DNA of 64,000 nucleotides from Saturnia japonica (GCA_033032175.1 CM065309.1:16678001-16742000), one strand, 5' to 3'; positions 28,401 to 62,114 are shown, numbered from the stretch's first letter. Notes: generated from the sequence alone by a model not told the origin. Made by a program: numbers and translations.

Positions 28401-30110
28401 GAGGTGGGCGATTATGACATACAGAGATATACTAATGTAATCAAACAATCATGTAGATAAATCGACTTATATCGATTATATCAATTATAATTCATAATCA
28501 AATTATGATTAATGATCGGTCATAGTGGAGTCTTTATAAATTATATAAATAAAGATGGAAATAGTGATTGCAGCAACGTGACAATGCCATTATTGATCCA
28601 ATTATTGATAATTTAATTAGTATCTATTATCGATTTTTTATTGTCGCACAGACATTGCTCTAGCCAGGTGTACCTTTTTGAAAGAAGCTAAAAAATAAAG
28701 GACTGGGAAAACGTGATTTCTATTGACGAAACCTGGCTTAATGCCAACCACGCTTTATCGAAGGCCTGGACTGATGATACTGCTGCGTTTACCTCTAAAG
28801 TGCCTATAAATAAAGGAGAAAGAATGATTATTTGTCATGCAGGAAGTAAAAAAGGTTTTGTTGAAAGAGCGCTGCTGGCATTTAAATCAAAAAAACACAG
28901 TCGAATCCCATGAAGAAATGAATGCTGAAGTATTTGAAGGTCGGTTTCAAGAAATACTGTTGACACTAGAGGAGCCGTCTGTTATCGTCATGGATAACGC
29001 ACCGTATCACTCTCGCCAATTTGAATAAAATACCAACGCAGGCCAATAAAAAGTCTGATATTATAAACTGGCTTTTTAAAAACGAAAAAAAAAAAAACAA
29101 AAACCCAAATACGTGGTGGATGAAATGGCAGCAGAACATGGCCATGCAGTTCTCAGTCTTGCACCATACCGCTGCTAATATAATGCTATCGAAATGATAT
29201 GGGCACAAGTCAATGGATATGTTGCCAGATATAACACTGGTCCGCCATTTACAGCTAATAAGATGCTTGAATTACTTAAGGATTCTTGTAATCAAGTAAC
29301 GCCTGAAAATGTATCTAGTGTAGTGAAAAGCATTTTAAGATTAATGTTATCGCATTGGGAAAGAGATGTGGCTTTCGACACCATTATAGCGCAAGAACCA
29401 ATCACAATAAATTTAGGTGTAGACGGCGAGTCTTCAGACGAAAGTTCCATGTTGGAAGACGACTAATAATAAACAAATATGTATAAATATTCATCTGGTT
29501 GTTTTAATTTTCGTATACAAACCCCTTAACATAGCCATTAATTTATTTTGAAAAAGATTCTGTTTAATTTATAAAATTTTATTTATATTTGAGTAAATTC
29601 GATTTACCGATCCTGATTTATATATCATGTATAAAATTATTACAGTGAATACATTCGATCCCATCACTAGTTACGATAGAATGTAATTAAGTATAATACG
29701 ATTTACAATTATCATTTTTTTGGTAGACCTGTTACATTTACGGTATTATAATGTTTGTAAGAAGTCATAATTAAGATAATGTAATAACATAACGTAGTTA
29801 TAATATTTATTTTTAAACTCATTTTAAAGTTAACTTTTACGTAATTTGGAACAGTTACATTCTAAAGCAGCTGTCAAAAAGTGGTTAACCTGGTGGACAA
29901 GATTATAGGTTATTAAATAAACCGGATGACCTTTTTTAGCTTTGTACTTTCGCCCACCTCTGGATAATACATCAAAGACTCCATTAATAACGATCATTCA
30001 TATTCGTAATTCATTTATGAAATAACACTTATAACTGAAATATCTCAATCATGAAAACCGTTCATAATTGTATATCTCGATTAAGTAAATCATTCATAAT
30101 TGCCCACTTC
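28401..30110 (+). mobile_element. Tc1/IS630-type DNA transposon with TA target duplication
   Basis: The left end GAGGTGGGCGATTATGA follows TA; the right end TCATAATTGCCCACTTC precedes TA, so 1710 bp are bounded by inverted repeats and a TA duplication. A second CGCCCACCTC lies inside at 29951-29960 and is an alternative right end. Two short elements at 30713-31029 and 61197-61548 share both ends and the internal phrase CCTTTTTTTAGCTTCCCAC, here CCTTTTTTAGCTT near 29930. They are probably non-autonomous derivatives. Confidence 0.72.
28690..29465 (+). pseudogene. DDE (Tc1/IS630-like) transposase, frameshifted
   Basis: Three pieces in order. First, VISIDETWLNANHALSKAW and KGERMIICHAGSKKGF, with Asp in IDETW (codon at 28725). 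Second, EEMNAEVFEGRFQE and SVIVMDNAPYHSRQ, with Asp in MDNAPYHS (28993). Third, KYVVDEMAAEHGHAVLSLAP and IEMIWAQVNGYVARYN, with Glu in IEMIW (29191), ending ESSDESSMLEDD and a stop at 29464. Stops and shifts lie between 28900 and 29180. About 65 residues separate the second Asp and the Glu, much more than the 34-41 of classical Tc1/mariner. The N-terminal DNA-binding part was not recognised. Confidence 0.8.
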
Positions 30111-30142
30111 TAGTAAATACGAGTACTTGGTACTTGTAAACG

Positions 30143-30202
30143 AACTTGGTATTGAAAGAAAAGTATCGAGTATGTTTGATACTTTTCTTTCGTTACCAAG
30201 TT
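30143..30202. repeat. 60-nt near-perfect hairpin
   Basis: AACTTGGTATTGAAAGAAAA is followed, after a five- to seven-base centre, by its near complement TTTTCTTTCGTTACCAAGTT. Related phrases (TATCGAAAGAAAAGGTTTGA) occur near 61157-61178. Confidence 0.65.
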
Positions 30203-30712
30203 CTTTTGGAACGATACCTTATATTATAACCGAGAACCGAGTAGGTATCGGCAAAAATGATATCACTTTGTCTTAAATCATACGCATGATAAATAAATTG
30301 ACTCAACCTCACACTGTTGGCAGAGTGTAAAAAATAATAATTTGTGGCCTCATAGAGTACAACTTATACGAAGGTCTGAATTCCATACTAGATTCACGTT
30401 TTAAAATTAATGTATGTGGAACCCTCCACAAACATTAAAAAGCTTGTAAAGAAGACGTCTCGACTTCTACAACCAATGGATCCAAAAAACAGGTTCGAAT
30501 AAATCAAACTTTTTCCTTAAATTGTGAATTGAAAATTAAAACTAATGAAAGTATTGTCGGTTTTACTGGTCTTTATATCATCAAAAAAAACTATATGAGT
30601 AACTACCAATACGATGAAAGATGAATGATTACTTTTTCATTGATAAATACTTTTCATTTGATACTAAATCTAGTAAAAGAATCGATAGCGGACTGTTATC
30701 GTTTCATCCCTA

Positions 30713-31029
30713 GTGGTAGGCGATTATGATTATAATAATGTAATCATTAAATTATATGAAAATATTATGGGCATATCACGATTATAACACTTAGTAATTA
30801 CTAATATTGATAGTTTAGACTAACTAATGTTAGGTTACTAATATTAGTAGTTACAAGTATTATAGAACTGAGTCATTATTACGATTGAATGACCGTTTTT
30901 TAGGAAATTGTTATTTAAATACTTCTAAAGAACTTTGTTTAAGACTGAACGACCTTTTTTTAGCTTCCCACTCTACGTTTTTATTATGTAAATATCTTTA
31001 TTCAGTCATCACTCATAATCGCCCACCTC
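30713..31029. mobile_element. 317-bp non-autonomous derivative of the 28401 element
   Basis: It begins GTGGTAGGCGATTATGATTA after TA and ends ACTCATAATCGCCCACCTC. Internal AATGTAATCATTAAATTAT and GACCTTTTTTTAGCTTCCCA match 61197-61548 read in reverse. There is no coding sequence. The right flank is not TA, so that border may be eroded or the true end may lie further right. Confidence 0.6.
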
Positions 31030-31619
31030 TCAGTATACGTAAGTAAATGACTCGATTATGAATGATCATTCATCATCGCATTAATATATTGATTAAGTAA
31101 ATAATATATCGATTAAGTAATCAAAGGATTTGATGTTTGCCGCCTCACTGTCCCTCCCGTGAGTCTAAGTACCTACCCATAGACCAAGTACCTACCTATA
31201 ATCCTCTGGATTAATGGTCTATGCCTTTAATATTTCCATTTCTTTATTTTCTCGTTGACAGTTATAATTTGATAGTTGTAGTGTTGTGACCAAATAAGTA
31301 GTCGATTCATTAGGATTTTGATTAAAATAAATAAATAAAGATTACCTGTCGTTATAATTATTTCGTTTCATTGTCGAGTACCTACCTATACCTACTTATT
31401 TTACACAGCTTCGAAAATTTTGAAGAAGTTGGCATTATCAATCAAGAATTAATACGTGTAACATCTTGTAATGAAATATAATATTAGTTAATAAATTTGT
31501 ACAAAAGTATCCGGCAGTAGTTTAGTTTCTTACATTTTGTAAAAAAATATCGGGTCTGATATCGTGTTACGTTTATCGATATAGCTCCATTCCTATCAGT
31601 TTCTCCGACTCTGGTATAA

Positions 31620-31965
31620 CTTTGTACGTGGGGAGTTTTTGGCGGGATCTTTAAGTGACATGTTGTGGTTTTTATTTTTAGTTCATTGTGTTAGGTTTTT
31701 GACCCTATATTATGTAATATTGGTGGCGTTTTGCGAGATATAGTTTGGTTTTTGTGCATAAGTGAAGTGGATTATAAATATAAGCTAAAAACATTCATTC
31801 TGAGATCTCACAAAATCTTCCTAGAAAGTTCTAACAAGAGAGCCACCATCTTGTTAGGATACTGAATCATCATAACACATGACATTATAATTCACTCGAT
31901 AATGGCAGTAATGGTCTTCATTAAAGAGGACCGGTTGCCAAGTTAGGAAGAAGAAGAAGAAGAAC
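31620..31965 (+). repeat. Repeat ending in (GAA)n; partial copy after TSR3
   Basis: GACCCTATATTATGTAATAT, TGGTGGCGTTTTGCGAGATA and TGTGCATAAGTGAAG match GGCCCTATATTATGTGACTT and its continuation at 63219-63290. The copy here continues to GTAATGGTCTTCATTAAAGA, then a GAAGAAGAAGAAGAAGAA tract (31946-31964). The simple-repeat tail suggests a non-LTR retroelement, family unknown. Confidence 0.45.
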
Positions 31966-32839
31966 CTTGTACGTGTGTAAACGTCATATTTTTATAAAAT
32001 AATGTATACATAATGTAAAAAAGACGCTCGTTCAAGTTTTCACAGTAGCTGTCATCGCGAAAATAAAGAAATGGAAATGGTATACCTATTGTAATAGATA
32101 TTATTTTAATTGGCTCGCGTGCCGGTCGTTGCCCATATATCAATTGTAGTGATGTTTATAATAATTATTACTTGCTTTTGTGCCTTAAAAAATTAAGTAA
32201 CGACAGGAAGGTATAACAATATACCTTTTCAAGCGTTTCTCGTGTATACAGTACCGGCTTTAGAACCTTGCCAAAGAAGAACGAAATTATCTTTCGGCGC
32301 CCTTTGTAGTACTAGTAAATGATTTCACAATAAAATATATTTATAATTAAATTCGCTAGAATCTCTAGTATATCATTGAAATATGTAATAATTATTTTTT
32401 CAACAATCACCACAATCATTTAATGGAATTTTATCATTTATCTCATATTATATAGATTGAAGAGCCATACTAAAAGTATTATATTTTCTTGAATTTTAGT
32501 TGTACTGGATCGAGATTTTTAGTAGGCACAATCAATACACAATTACTACTAAATGATAAAAATATTCGTTGATTAATTTCCAGGTTACAGGTGCCTCCTC
32601 AGTTCAGATCAAAGGTTATTTATACTACTCCCTACCTAGAGGTTCAGATGTTTAGATTGAGGGGCCACTTTTACATTCGTATAACTTTTGATACATATTA
32701 CTACAAACTCCAGAATTTGTCCAAAATTTGCTACTAAATAAAGGTGTTTCCTTTTAAAATCTGGAGTGGCTCCTCAATCTATACGGATATAAATTATTAC
32801 TTTTTACTTGAAATTATCCTTCGGTTTTTGGTTATTGGC
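31966..32839. other. Gene-free stretch
   Basis: AT-rich DNA with no recognised exon or repeat. One duplicated phrase was noted: ATTGAAGAGCCATAC... near 32457 and ATTGAGGGGCCACTT... near 32655. Confidence 0.35.
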
Positions 32840-33220
32840 TGTGTGTTTATTATGAACATTTGAATTGTAGTGTGAAAGAAGATATAGTCACACGGATTGA
32901 GAAAGGTATGCTTAGATGGTTTTGGCATGTTATGAGGATGAATGAAAGAAGAATGACTAGATTAATTTATAATGCGAGTGTGAAAGGAAACGTTAGAAGA
33001 GGAAGTCCTAGACGAAAGTTCCTCGATCAAATCGGGGACGTTCTGAAGAAAGGTCAGATCAAGAGTACCTACTCTAAATCGACGAGCATGCATGAAAAGA
33101 TTAATGAATGTTGAAGAAGCGAAAGATGAATGCCAGGATCATAGCAGGTGGAAGGACGTGGTCTCTGCCTACCCCGTTAGGAAATAGGCGTGATTTATGT
33201 ATGTTGATATTTATTTGAAT
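32840..33220 (+). mobile_element. LINE reverse transcriptase C-terminal fragment
   Basis: The translation KEDIVTRIEKGMLRWFWHVM, then RMNERRMTRLIYNASVKG, RRGSPRRKFLDQIGDVLKKG and, after a frameshift near 33070, RRACMKRLMNVEEAK and RWKDVVSAYPVRK is the familiar C-terminus of an arthropod LINE endonuclease-reverse transcriptase. Everything upstream is missing. Confidence 0.75.
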
Positions 33221-33389
33221 TGTTTAGTATCAACGGACAATAACTTTTTAATTGACAATAAAATCTATATCTTGTTACAAAATTAAAGTAGCGTGAAAAG
33301 TGGTATCCAGTTTTTCAAGTGTAATATTATAATATTGGCATAATAAAACAATTTTTTTAAATAAATTTATAATATTTTAATACAACAGA

Positions 33390-33445
33390 TATAATTAAAT
33401 ATATGTAATTATATTATTTTTATATAATTACATATATAATCTAAA
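33390..33445. repeat. AT-rich inverted repeat
   Basis: ATATATGTAATTATAT and its complement ATATAATTACATATAT flank an AT spacer. Confidence 0.4.
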
Positions 33446-33462
33446 TAAAATACACACAATAA

Positions 33463-33468
33463 TTTATT
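33463..33468 (-). terminator. Candidate polyadenylation signal of copy B
   Basis: AATAAA on the minus strand, about 110 nt beyond the stop codon of copy B. The region is AT-rich, so chance is possible, but position and orientation fit. Confidence 0.4.
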
Positions 33469-33499
33469 TAATACAATTTTTTTGTGTTATATATAATAT

Positions 33500-33577
33500 G
33501 GAATACGTGCAAAGTTAGATTGCTGTCTCATTTACTCTCGGTGCGTACGTGGTTAGAGTGTGCGAGAGATAAACAGC
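33500..33577 (-). other. 3' UTR of calcyphosin-like copy B, conserved with copy A
   Basis: It aligns with 8410-8483 through AGCAATCTAACT and AGTAAATGAGA, despite small gaps. Confidence 0.6.
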
Positions 33578-56138
<22,561 letters not shown>

Positions 56139-57734
56139 CCTTCCACGTGTAAAATCAATTTTGGTAGATTTATCAATGAAATAATAATAAACAGCTATGT
56201 ATGAAAACTTTTATTCTGATATATTATAGGTAATTGACAGTTTAAACGTTTGTTTTGTTATAAACTTTTCATTACTGGCATGCTAAATTAATTAGGTTTT
56301 CTTTAAAAAGTTACATTATTAAAAAACTATTTCTCTAGTTATGAATATATGCTAAATAAAATTGGATTACGTTATACATTTGTAGTTGTAATTAAATTAA
56401 GTATAATATTTATTAAGATTTCTTAAAGTACTTTCAATAGGTAGTTATACTAACGGCCGTTTTCAATAACTTAACAGAGTTTACTAATCCCGATTAATAC
56501 CTACTTAACTACATATTTGTAATAAGTACTAAGTTTAAATTAAGACAGTTATCGGCTTCCACGGAATAAAGAGTAAGTTGGAATTGGTACACTTGTATCA
56601 CAGTATCGGGACCTAAGGAATAAAAAGTAAGTTTGTTCTGTGTCGGCTTCCCTCTTAACTATCCAACCTATAGAATATGGATAAGTATTAGTAGTTACGA
56701 AAAACTATCCATTGATAGGTTATTATCGGCCGGTTCCAATAATCTAAATATAGATAAATAATGTTAGTAGCTATCGGAGATAATTTGCTTTTTTTAATCT
56801 ATCTATGACTGGTGTATTCACAGTATTCACACAACGTTAGATAAGACCACAGATAGTTAAAAACTTCTAAGTCCAGTTAGGGCGTCCCTCTGAAACGTTT
56901 TATTTTTTCATTTAAAATAATTGACGTCATATTTAGGATGAACATTGTAAGTATATTAAATGTTTATACTTACTAATATTATTATTTCTCAGTTATAATA
57001 ATATTTTAAAATTATTAATAACCATAAATAAATATTTGTAAAACACATTTTGCACGTGTCATATGATGAAATTCTACAAATTCGCAATACGTCCACGATT
57101 CTAAACATAAGAAAAAACAAAACGCTAGGTTCGGGCACACTCTTCTTCTTTATGGAGGGTAGAGATATTGTCATCTGTGGTTTGGACTTTGGACAGTTTC
57201 AAATAGTCCCCTCGGTTTGCCGCTCTTTGTGTTTTCTCTTAGTATCTAGTGTTTAATGTTTTACTTTTAGTATTATTTGTAAGGAATTAGCGTTATTTTC
57301 TTTAGCAAATCATTTACTATAGTTTTATTTAATTTTAATCTATAATATATAAATCCACATTCCGAAAATTCACGTTTACTCTATTATATAAACTGTGATC
57401 TTCAAATTCTGCATCATCTGAGTTTAAATTCAAAACTCCGGAGTCCGGCTTCATAAATTTCAACATCACTTTCATCACTAAACAATTTAATTACTTTATA
57501 TTAAAATATTATATAAGAATCCTTCAACAAGAACTGATTATCTCCCAAAATCGGGCGATAAACAAAATTCAAGCAAAAGTTAATTTGAAGAACTGACAGA
57601 TAACTGTAAGTACGGTATTGAAAACGGTTTACTTTTTTTCTATGAACTTACATATCTATGGCAAAAAGTTGACCCTCTGACAGGTAGTTTAAAGTTAAAG
57701 TTATGATTTATTAAATATCTGTGATTAATGAAAG

Positions 57735-58218
57735 TATAGAGGGTAGAGGTAAGGAGAACCATCTATTATGGGGGATCAGTTGAAAAAGTGTCCACCTGTA
57801 AACAGCAAATTATGGTTCGAAGACTCGTCAAAATAGCGCTAGTGTCGGAAAAGCAAATGATATGAACAAAAAGGTACATTTTTGTTATTTTTTAATAATT
57901 TCATTGTTGTTAATATAAAGAAAAGTAGTGTAGAAGCAATGGTAAAGCTTTGTTCAGTGAAAAGTTGTCCAAGTGGACGTAAATTAAAAAGTAAAGGAAT
58001 TGATACATCTCAACCTCTGTCATTTTTTCGACCAACAGTATGTATAATTAATTATTTAACATTAGCGAAGTTAACGGATATATAAAAGTTTTTGATTTTT
58101 ATATGGCGCTATTTTTAAATACTTTCCACTTGCTATTGTGGCGCCATCTTAATTTGCTGCCTTTCAGTGGAAACTTTTTAATATACTGAGATGGTTCTCC
58201 TTACCTCTACCCTTCATA
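57735..58218 (+). mobile_element. 484-bp non-autonomous element carrying a THAP-type exon
   Basis: Terminal inverted repeats: TATAGAGGGTAGAGGTAAGG, then AGAACCATCT, on the left; the complement of the right end reads TATGAAGGGTAGAGGTAAGG, then AGAACCATCT. Flanking octamers AATGAAAG and ATTGAAAC agree at 6 of 8 positions, consistent with a worn 8-bp target duplication as made by P-type elements. The interior is too short for a transposase. Confidence 0.65.
57939..58037 (+). CDS. THAP-type zinc-finger N-terminal exon, partial
   Basis: ATG begins MVKLCSVKSCPSGRKLKSKG and continues IDTSQPLSFFRPT, then a possible donor ACA|GTATGT. The start MVKxC, the second Cys four residues later, and a Phe-Phe-x-Pro segment about 20 residues on match the first third of THAP C2CH zinc fingers. 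The rest of the domain (second Cys-His pair, AVPTF-type box) is absent, unless spliced from elsewhere. If the donor is skipped the frame reads to a stop at 58083. Function unknown; it could be a relic of a P-element first exon. Confidence 0.5.
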
Positions 58219-58390
58219 ATTGAAACTGAAAAATGCTCAGATGGATACCACTAGAAGCCATTATAATTGGCAGTTACAGATAGTTAGATTATTGGAACCG
58301 GCCGTAAAAGACAGTAAATACAAAAGGATAAATTTGTCTATCTTTAGTAACTGAAACAACGGAGAGATAGGTTATTGAAAACAGCCGTTA

Positions 58391-59099
58391 TAGAATTTAT
58401 CTTATTGATAGAATACAGTTTACATATTTATTTTTTAATCTGCCTAAATTTAGTTTAATAAAATCTATTTCATAATGTTTTTGACGTGACGTTCAATTCA
58501 ATGTCAATTTTATTGTCATTAATTCAACTCATCAACTGCCATCAAATCATCAAAAGTTGCTAGAATGTTAAAAATTTCGTACCCTAAAAAGTGGCTAAAA
58601 GTGGCTAAAAGTGGCCATAAAATTTGTTTTGAAAACAAACACAAGTTCATAACTTAAAAACGTTTTATTTATTGATTATACATTAATTCAACATATCACT
58701 CATAAGACGTTGATGGTTTTGATTTTCTAAAAACAAGAAAAACGGATTTTAAATAATCTCTTTTTCTTAGTAAACAAATAAGTGCATGTAAACTTATCTT
58801 ATTTCTATACCTACTTTTTCGTTTTTGCTCTCAGGATGCTAAATTTTAATAATCATTCCCCCCCTTAGCATTTGAGATAGAGGAATAGAGCCGTCAGAGG
58901 TAAATCATGAAATACTGATTCTCCACTGGCATTGAAGATGTGTGAAAACAAGTGCTATGATATGGAAATATAAAATATTGTGTATTATTATAAGAGTTTA
59001 TTGTTTAGTATAACAATATTTGATATTTTTCGCTAAAACCAATGTTAAATGCTGCCAGATATAGCCACAAAATGGCCAACTTGGCAACACTGCGAATAT
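58391..59099. other. Gene-free stretch
   Basis: One short triplication of AAAAAGTGGCTAAAAGTGGC-type units near 58587-58618. Nothing else was recognised. Confidence 0.35.
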
Positions 59100-59104
59100 T
59101 GCAA

Positions 59105-59189
59105 TGTCACTTAGGAGTGAGGCGTATATATCGGAACAGGTAAAAAAACAGGTATTTACAAGTAACAGTTTGTAACTGTTATCTGTTAA
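59105..59189 (-). repeat. End fragment of the 60104/61589 repeat family
   Basis: GGAGTGAGGCGTATATATCG, GGTAAAAAAACAGGTATTTA and CAAGTAACAGTTTGTAACTG are the complement of the 3' end at 62150-62235. Confidence 0.6.
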
Positions 59190-60103
59190 CTGAAAACGCT
59201 GCGGACTTGGGGGCGAGCGCTTAGGGCACTCAGCTGCGAAAGTTTGTGACGACCCGCACGAGGGTGCCAGAGTGGCCGAACCTCGGCTCAGGCGGTCGTC
59301 GCGAATACGAAAAGGTCGCGATCTATCTAATTCCCTAATCCTAAGAGAATTCGAACTAACTAGGAGGAAGGAGGAGACCATGCGTATGTGTATTTAGTAA
59401 TCGGAATGGTTTTTCTACACTAACTAGCGCATTAGTCTAACTAGCGTAAAAAAAAAGAAAAAAAAGGTCCCTTACAGAACCTATGTACCTGTGTGGTGTG
59501 CACGTGTGTGTGTTCATACGTGTGTAATGTTGTATGTGGGTAGCTAAGTGTTGCACGTATATTGTCACTTGTATCGCGCGGGTGGCTGCCTGACCCTAGG
59601 GCTTCACACCGAGGAACGGACCTAGGCTTGGGTTGCCGCTAGAGAGGGTGGACGTGACGGGTGTGCGGGAGCGAAGTTAACCGCCCGTCCTCTGCGGAGA
59701 GAACGGTGGTTACGCGGGCGTGGGCGGTGGCACGCTCTGTTTGGAGAGGCGGTGGATTAGAACGCGTTTGCTGTTTCGATTTGGTCGAGCGGGTCAGTGA
59801 AGATATTACGCGGCCGGCGTTTACTCTGGCAGGCATTGGGGTCGGGAACATATGAAGCTGCCGCTTTGATTAAGGGATAGCGTGGTTCAACGCGGTGTCG
59901 AAATAAGAGCGAGAAAGGTGTTTGGCATAAGCATGTATCGAAGGAAGGTCCATATCTCTATGGAGATCTTCCATACGAACATACCAAGGCATATGTCATA
60001 ATCGGTCGGATACACATCTTGTAGAGCGTAAGCTTGTGTCTCGTAGACATTTTGCTTGCAGCACATAACAGAGGATGCAATCGGGCGAGGCATGTTCCAT
60101 TAA
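59190..60103 (-). mobile_element. Jockey-type LINE 3' end (minus), internally deleted
   Basis: On the minus strand, LARLHPLLCAASKMSTRHKL and TLYKMCIRPIMTYALVCSYG (60090-59950) match the reverse transcriptase C-terminus at 2350. A jump leads to YVPDPNACQSKRRPRNIFTD (near 59850) and RPRPRNHRSLRRGRAVNFAP, then a 3' UTR ending GCGCTCGCCCCCAAGTCCGC. This copy retains more of the C-terminus than the one at 2335. Open frames at 59639-59855 and 58998-59381 are its shadows. Confidence 0.75.
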
Positions 60104-60583
60104 CTAGTGGGACACATTTATAGGAACAGATAAAAAAACAGTTATTTCTGAGTAACAGCTTGGAATTGCTACGTCTCAAACGAAAAGGTTGTTTTTACGT
60201 ACCTGTTCCATAGAGTGTTAGTGTTTCAGTTTGGAACATGCTTTTGGGTATTCTAACGTAAACGTATTTATTATTTACGACTTATATATTTATTAACATC
60301 TTGATGTCGATTAATGTATTGATTGATGGACTGATGGATTGATTGGAAGATTGATTGATGGATTGATTATTATACGTTATAATTATATGGTAGTCCGATT
60401 GCGCATACGATTTCGAGTTGCCGATTTATACTTGTATTAATCTATGGTTACAAGTCTTAGTACATATATCCCTATTAAAGCACAACAGGCTGTTATTTTG
60501 GAACAGGTTACTGCAACTAATATCTCTGAAACAGGAACAGGAGTAACAGGTATCTTATTGTACCTGTTATAACTCACCCCTAG
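60104..60583 (-). mobile_element. Repeat element with internal 12-bp minisatellite, copy 1 (minus)
   Basis: Its complement starts CTAGGGGTGAGTTATAACAG and ends near GTTCCTATAAATGTGTCCCA. It includes a (TTGATTGATGGA)n minisatellite at 60310-60368. All segments match copy 2 (61589-62114) in reverse order. No coding capacity. Confidence 0.7.
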
Positions 60584-60589
60584 TGTCAC

Positions 60590-60910
60590 AGTGTCACGGA
60601 TTGATTCCAAGTACTCAATAAGGTAATGAATCCAAGTGTCGTAACCTCATTCGATACCCCTTCAAAATTCTTGCTTGTGCTTGCTCTTCTTAGGGATGAA
60701 TCGATATCGTTCTCATTCAGGTATAGAATCAAAGTATTTAAATCTCATTCGACAACACTTCAAAGTTTCATACTTGTGAGTTCTTTATGAATTTTTTCAT
60801 CCTTGTCCTTCTTATGAATGAATCGATATCGTCCTCATTCAGGTATCGAAATCACATTCGATTCCACTTCAAAGTTTCGCCACTTGTGAGTTCTTTATCA
60901 ATTTCAGCCA
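60590..60910. repeat. Degenerate tandem repeat, about 122-bp period
   Basis: TCGATATCGTTCTCATTCAG at 60701 and TCGATATCGTCCTCATTCAG at 60823 are 122 bp apart. Each is followed by TTCAAAGTTTC and CTTGTGAGTTCTTTAT. A weaker first unit precedes from about 60600. Confidence 0.65.
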
Positions 60911-61196
60911 TACTGACAGACGCAATAGCGAATTTTATTTTATAATTTAGCGATGATAACGATTTTCTACAAAACGATATTTACTAATCAAATATCACAA
61001 CCTACTCACCCACCTCGTGCCGCTATTTATCAAGACGTCCGCCAGCTGACCAAAGACCCGGGGCGGGTGCGATATCGTGAAGCCAATTTTTTTAATACAT
61101 ACTACTGTTTTCATTCGATACTGAATACTGGTAGTTTGATTTACTACAAATACTAGTATCGAAAGAAAAGGTTTGATACCATATGATTACTCAGTA

Positions 61197-61548
61197 GAGG
61201 TGTACGATTATTAATGATTTACGTAATAGAGACATTCGATTATGATTGATTTACATAATAGAACCATTAGGGGATTATGAATGATGATTGAATTGAGATA
61301 TGTACTTGTTGAAAACGTAGAGTGGGAAGCTAAAAAAAATGTCGTTCAGCTGTAAATTTAGAAGAAAATATATTCCAATTAGCTAAAAAAACGGTCGTTC
61401 GTTCGTAATAACTACTAATCCTATCAAATTAGTAACTAATAATATTAGTAACCTAACATTAGTAATTACTAATGGCTATAATCGAAGTATCTCAAGTTAT
61501 CTTCATAATCAAATGACTACATCATTATATATCATAATCGCCCAACAC
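61197..61548. mobile_element. 352-bp non-autonomous derivative of the 28401 element, inverted orientation
   Basis: GAGGTGTACGATTATTAATG at one end and ATCATAATCGCCCAACAC at the other, both flanked by TA. GTAGAGTGGGAAGCTAAAAA and the TAGTAACCTAACATTAGTAA region match 30713-31029 in reverse. Confidence 0.68.
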
Positions 61549-61588
61549 TAGTACTCAGTAGTCAGTAGTATTGAATCATCCCTAGCCA

Positions 61589-62114
61589 CTAGGGGTGAGC
61601 TATTACAGGTAAAATAAGATACCTGTTAGTCCGGCTCCTCTTCCAGAGAAATAACAGTTCCAGTAACCGGTTTCAAAATAATAGCCTGTTACGCTTTAGT
61701 TGGGATATAATGTCTAGTAACACTTGTATCTAACTCTGAAATCGTATATATTACTAAAATAACGTATAATTCAATCCATTAATCAATTCATCAATCAATC
61801 CATCAATCAATCCATCAATCGATACATCAATCAATCATTCAATCCATAATTAAATCTATCAATCTATCCATCCATTAATCCACCAATCCAGTAGTCAATC
61901 CATCAAACAGTACATCAATCAATCCATCAATCCGTCAGTACATCAATCAATCCATCCATCAATCCGTCAGGACATCAATCAATCAATCCATCAGTAACAC
62001 TGCCTGGAACAGGTACGTAAGAATAGCCTGTTCGTTTTAGAGGTAACAGTTGCGAGCTGTTACTCAGAATCACCTGTTTTTTTTCTATTTGTTATGATAA
62101 ATACGCCTCACTAG
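61589..62114 (+). mobile_element. Repeat element with internal 12-bp minisatellite, copy 2 (plus)
   Basis: It starts CTAGGGGTGAGCTATTACAG and ends GATAAATACGCCTCACTAG. The (TCAATCAATCCA)n minisatellite at 61766-61995 is about four times longer than in copy 1. The outer ends show only partial inverted-repeat likeness (CTAGGGGTGAG against CTAGTGAGGCG). Confidence 0.7.

Larger units (their letters stand above)
56451..58390. repeat. Nested inverted repeats (two concentric pairs)
   Basis: Outer pair: TAACGGCCGTTTTCAATAAC at 56451 and the complement of GTTATTGAAAACAGCCGTTA at 58371-58390. Inner pair: CGGCCGGTTCCAATAATCTA at 56727 and the complement of TAGATTATTGGAACCGGCCG at 58285-58304. The interior includes the 484-bp THAP-carrying element. 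The ends of both pairs resemble each other, so this may be nested copies of one MITE family. Confidence 0.55.

Noticed and set aside
29951..29960. Inner CGCCCACCTC as right end of the 28401 transposon
   Set aside because: The flank is not TA; the site at 30110 has a TA and longer end homology, so it was preferred. The inner site is kept as an alternative.
59639..59855. Overlapping open frames on both strands
   Set aside because: They are shadows of the arginine-rich C-terminal part of a minus-oriented LINE.
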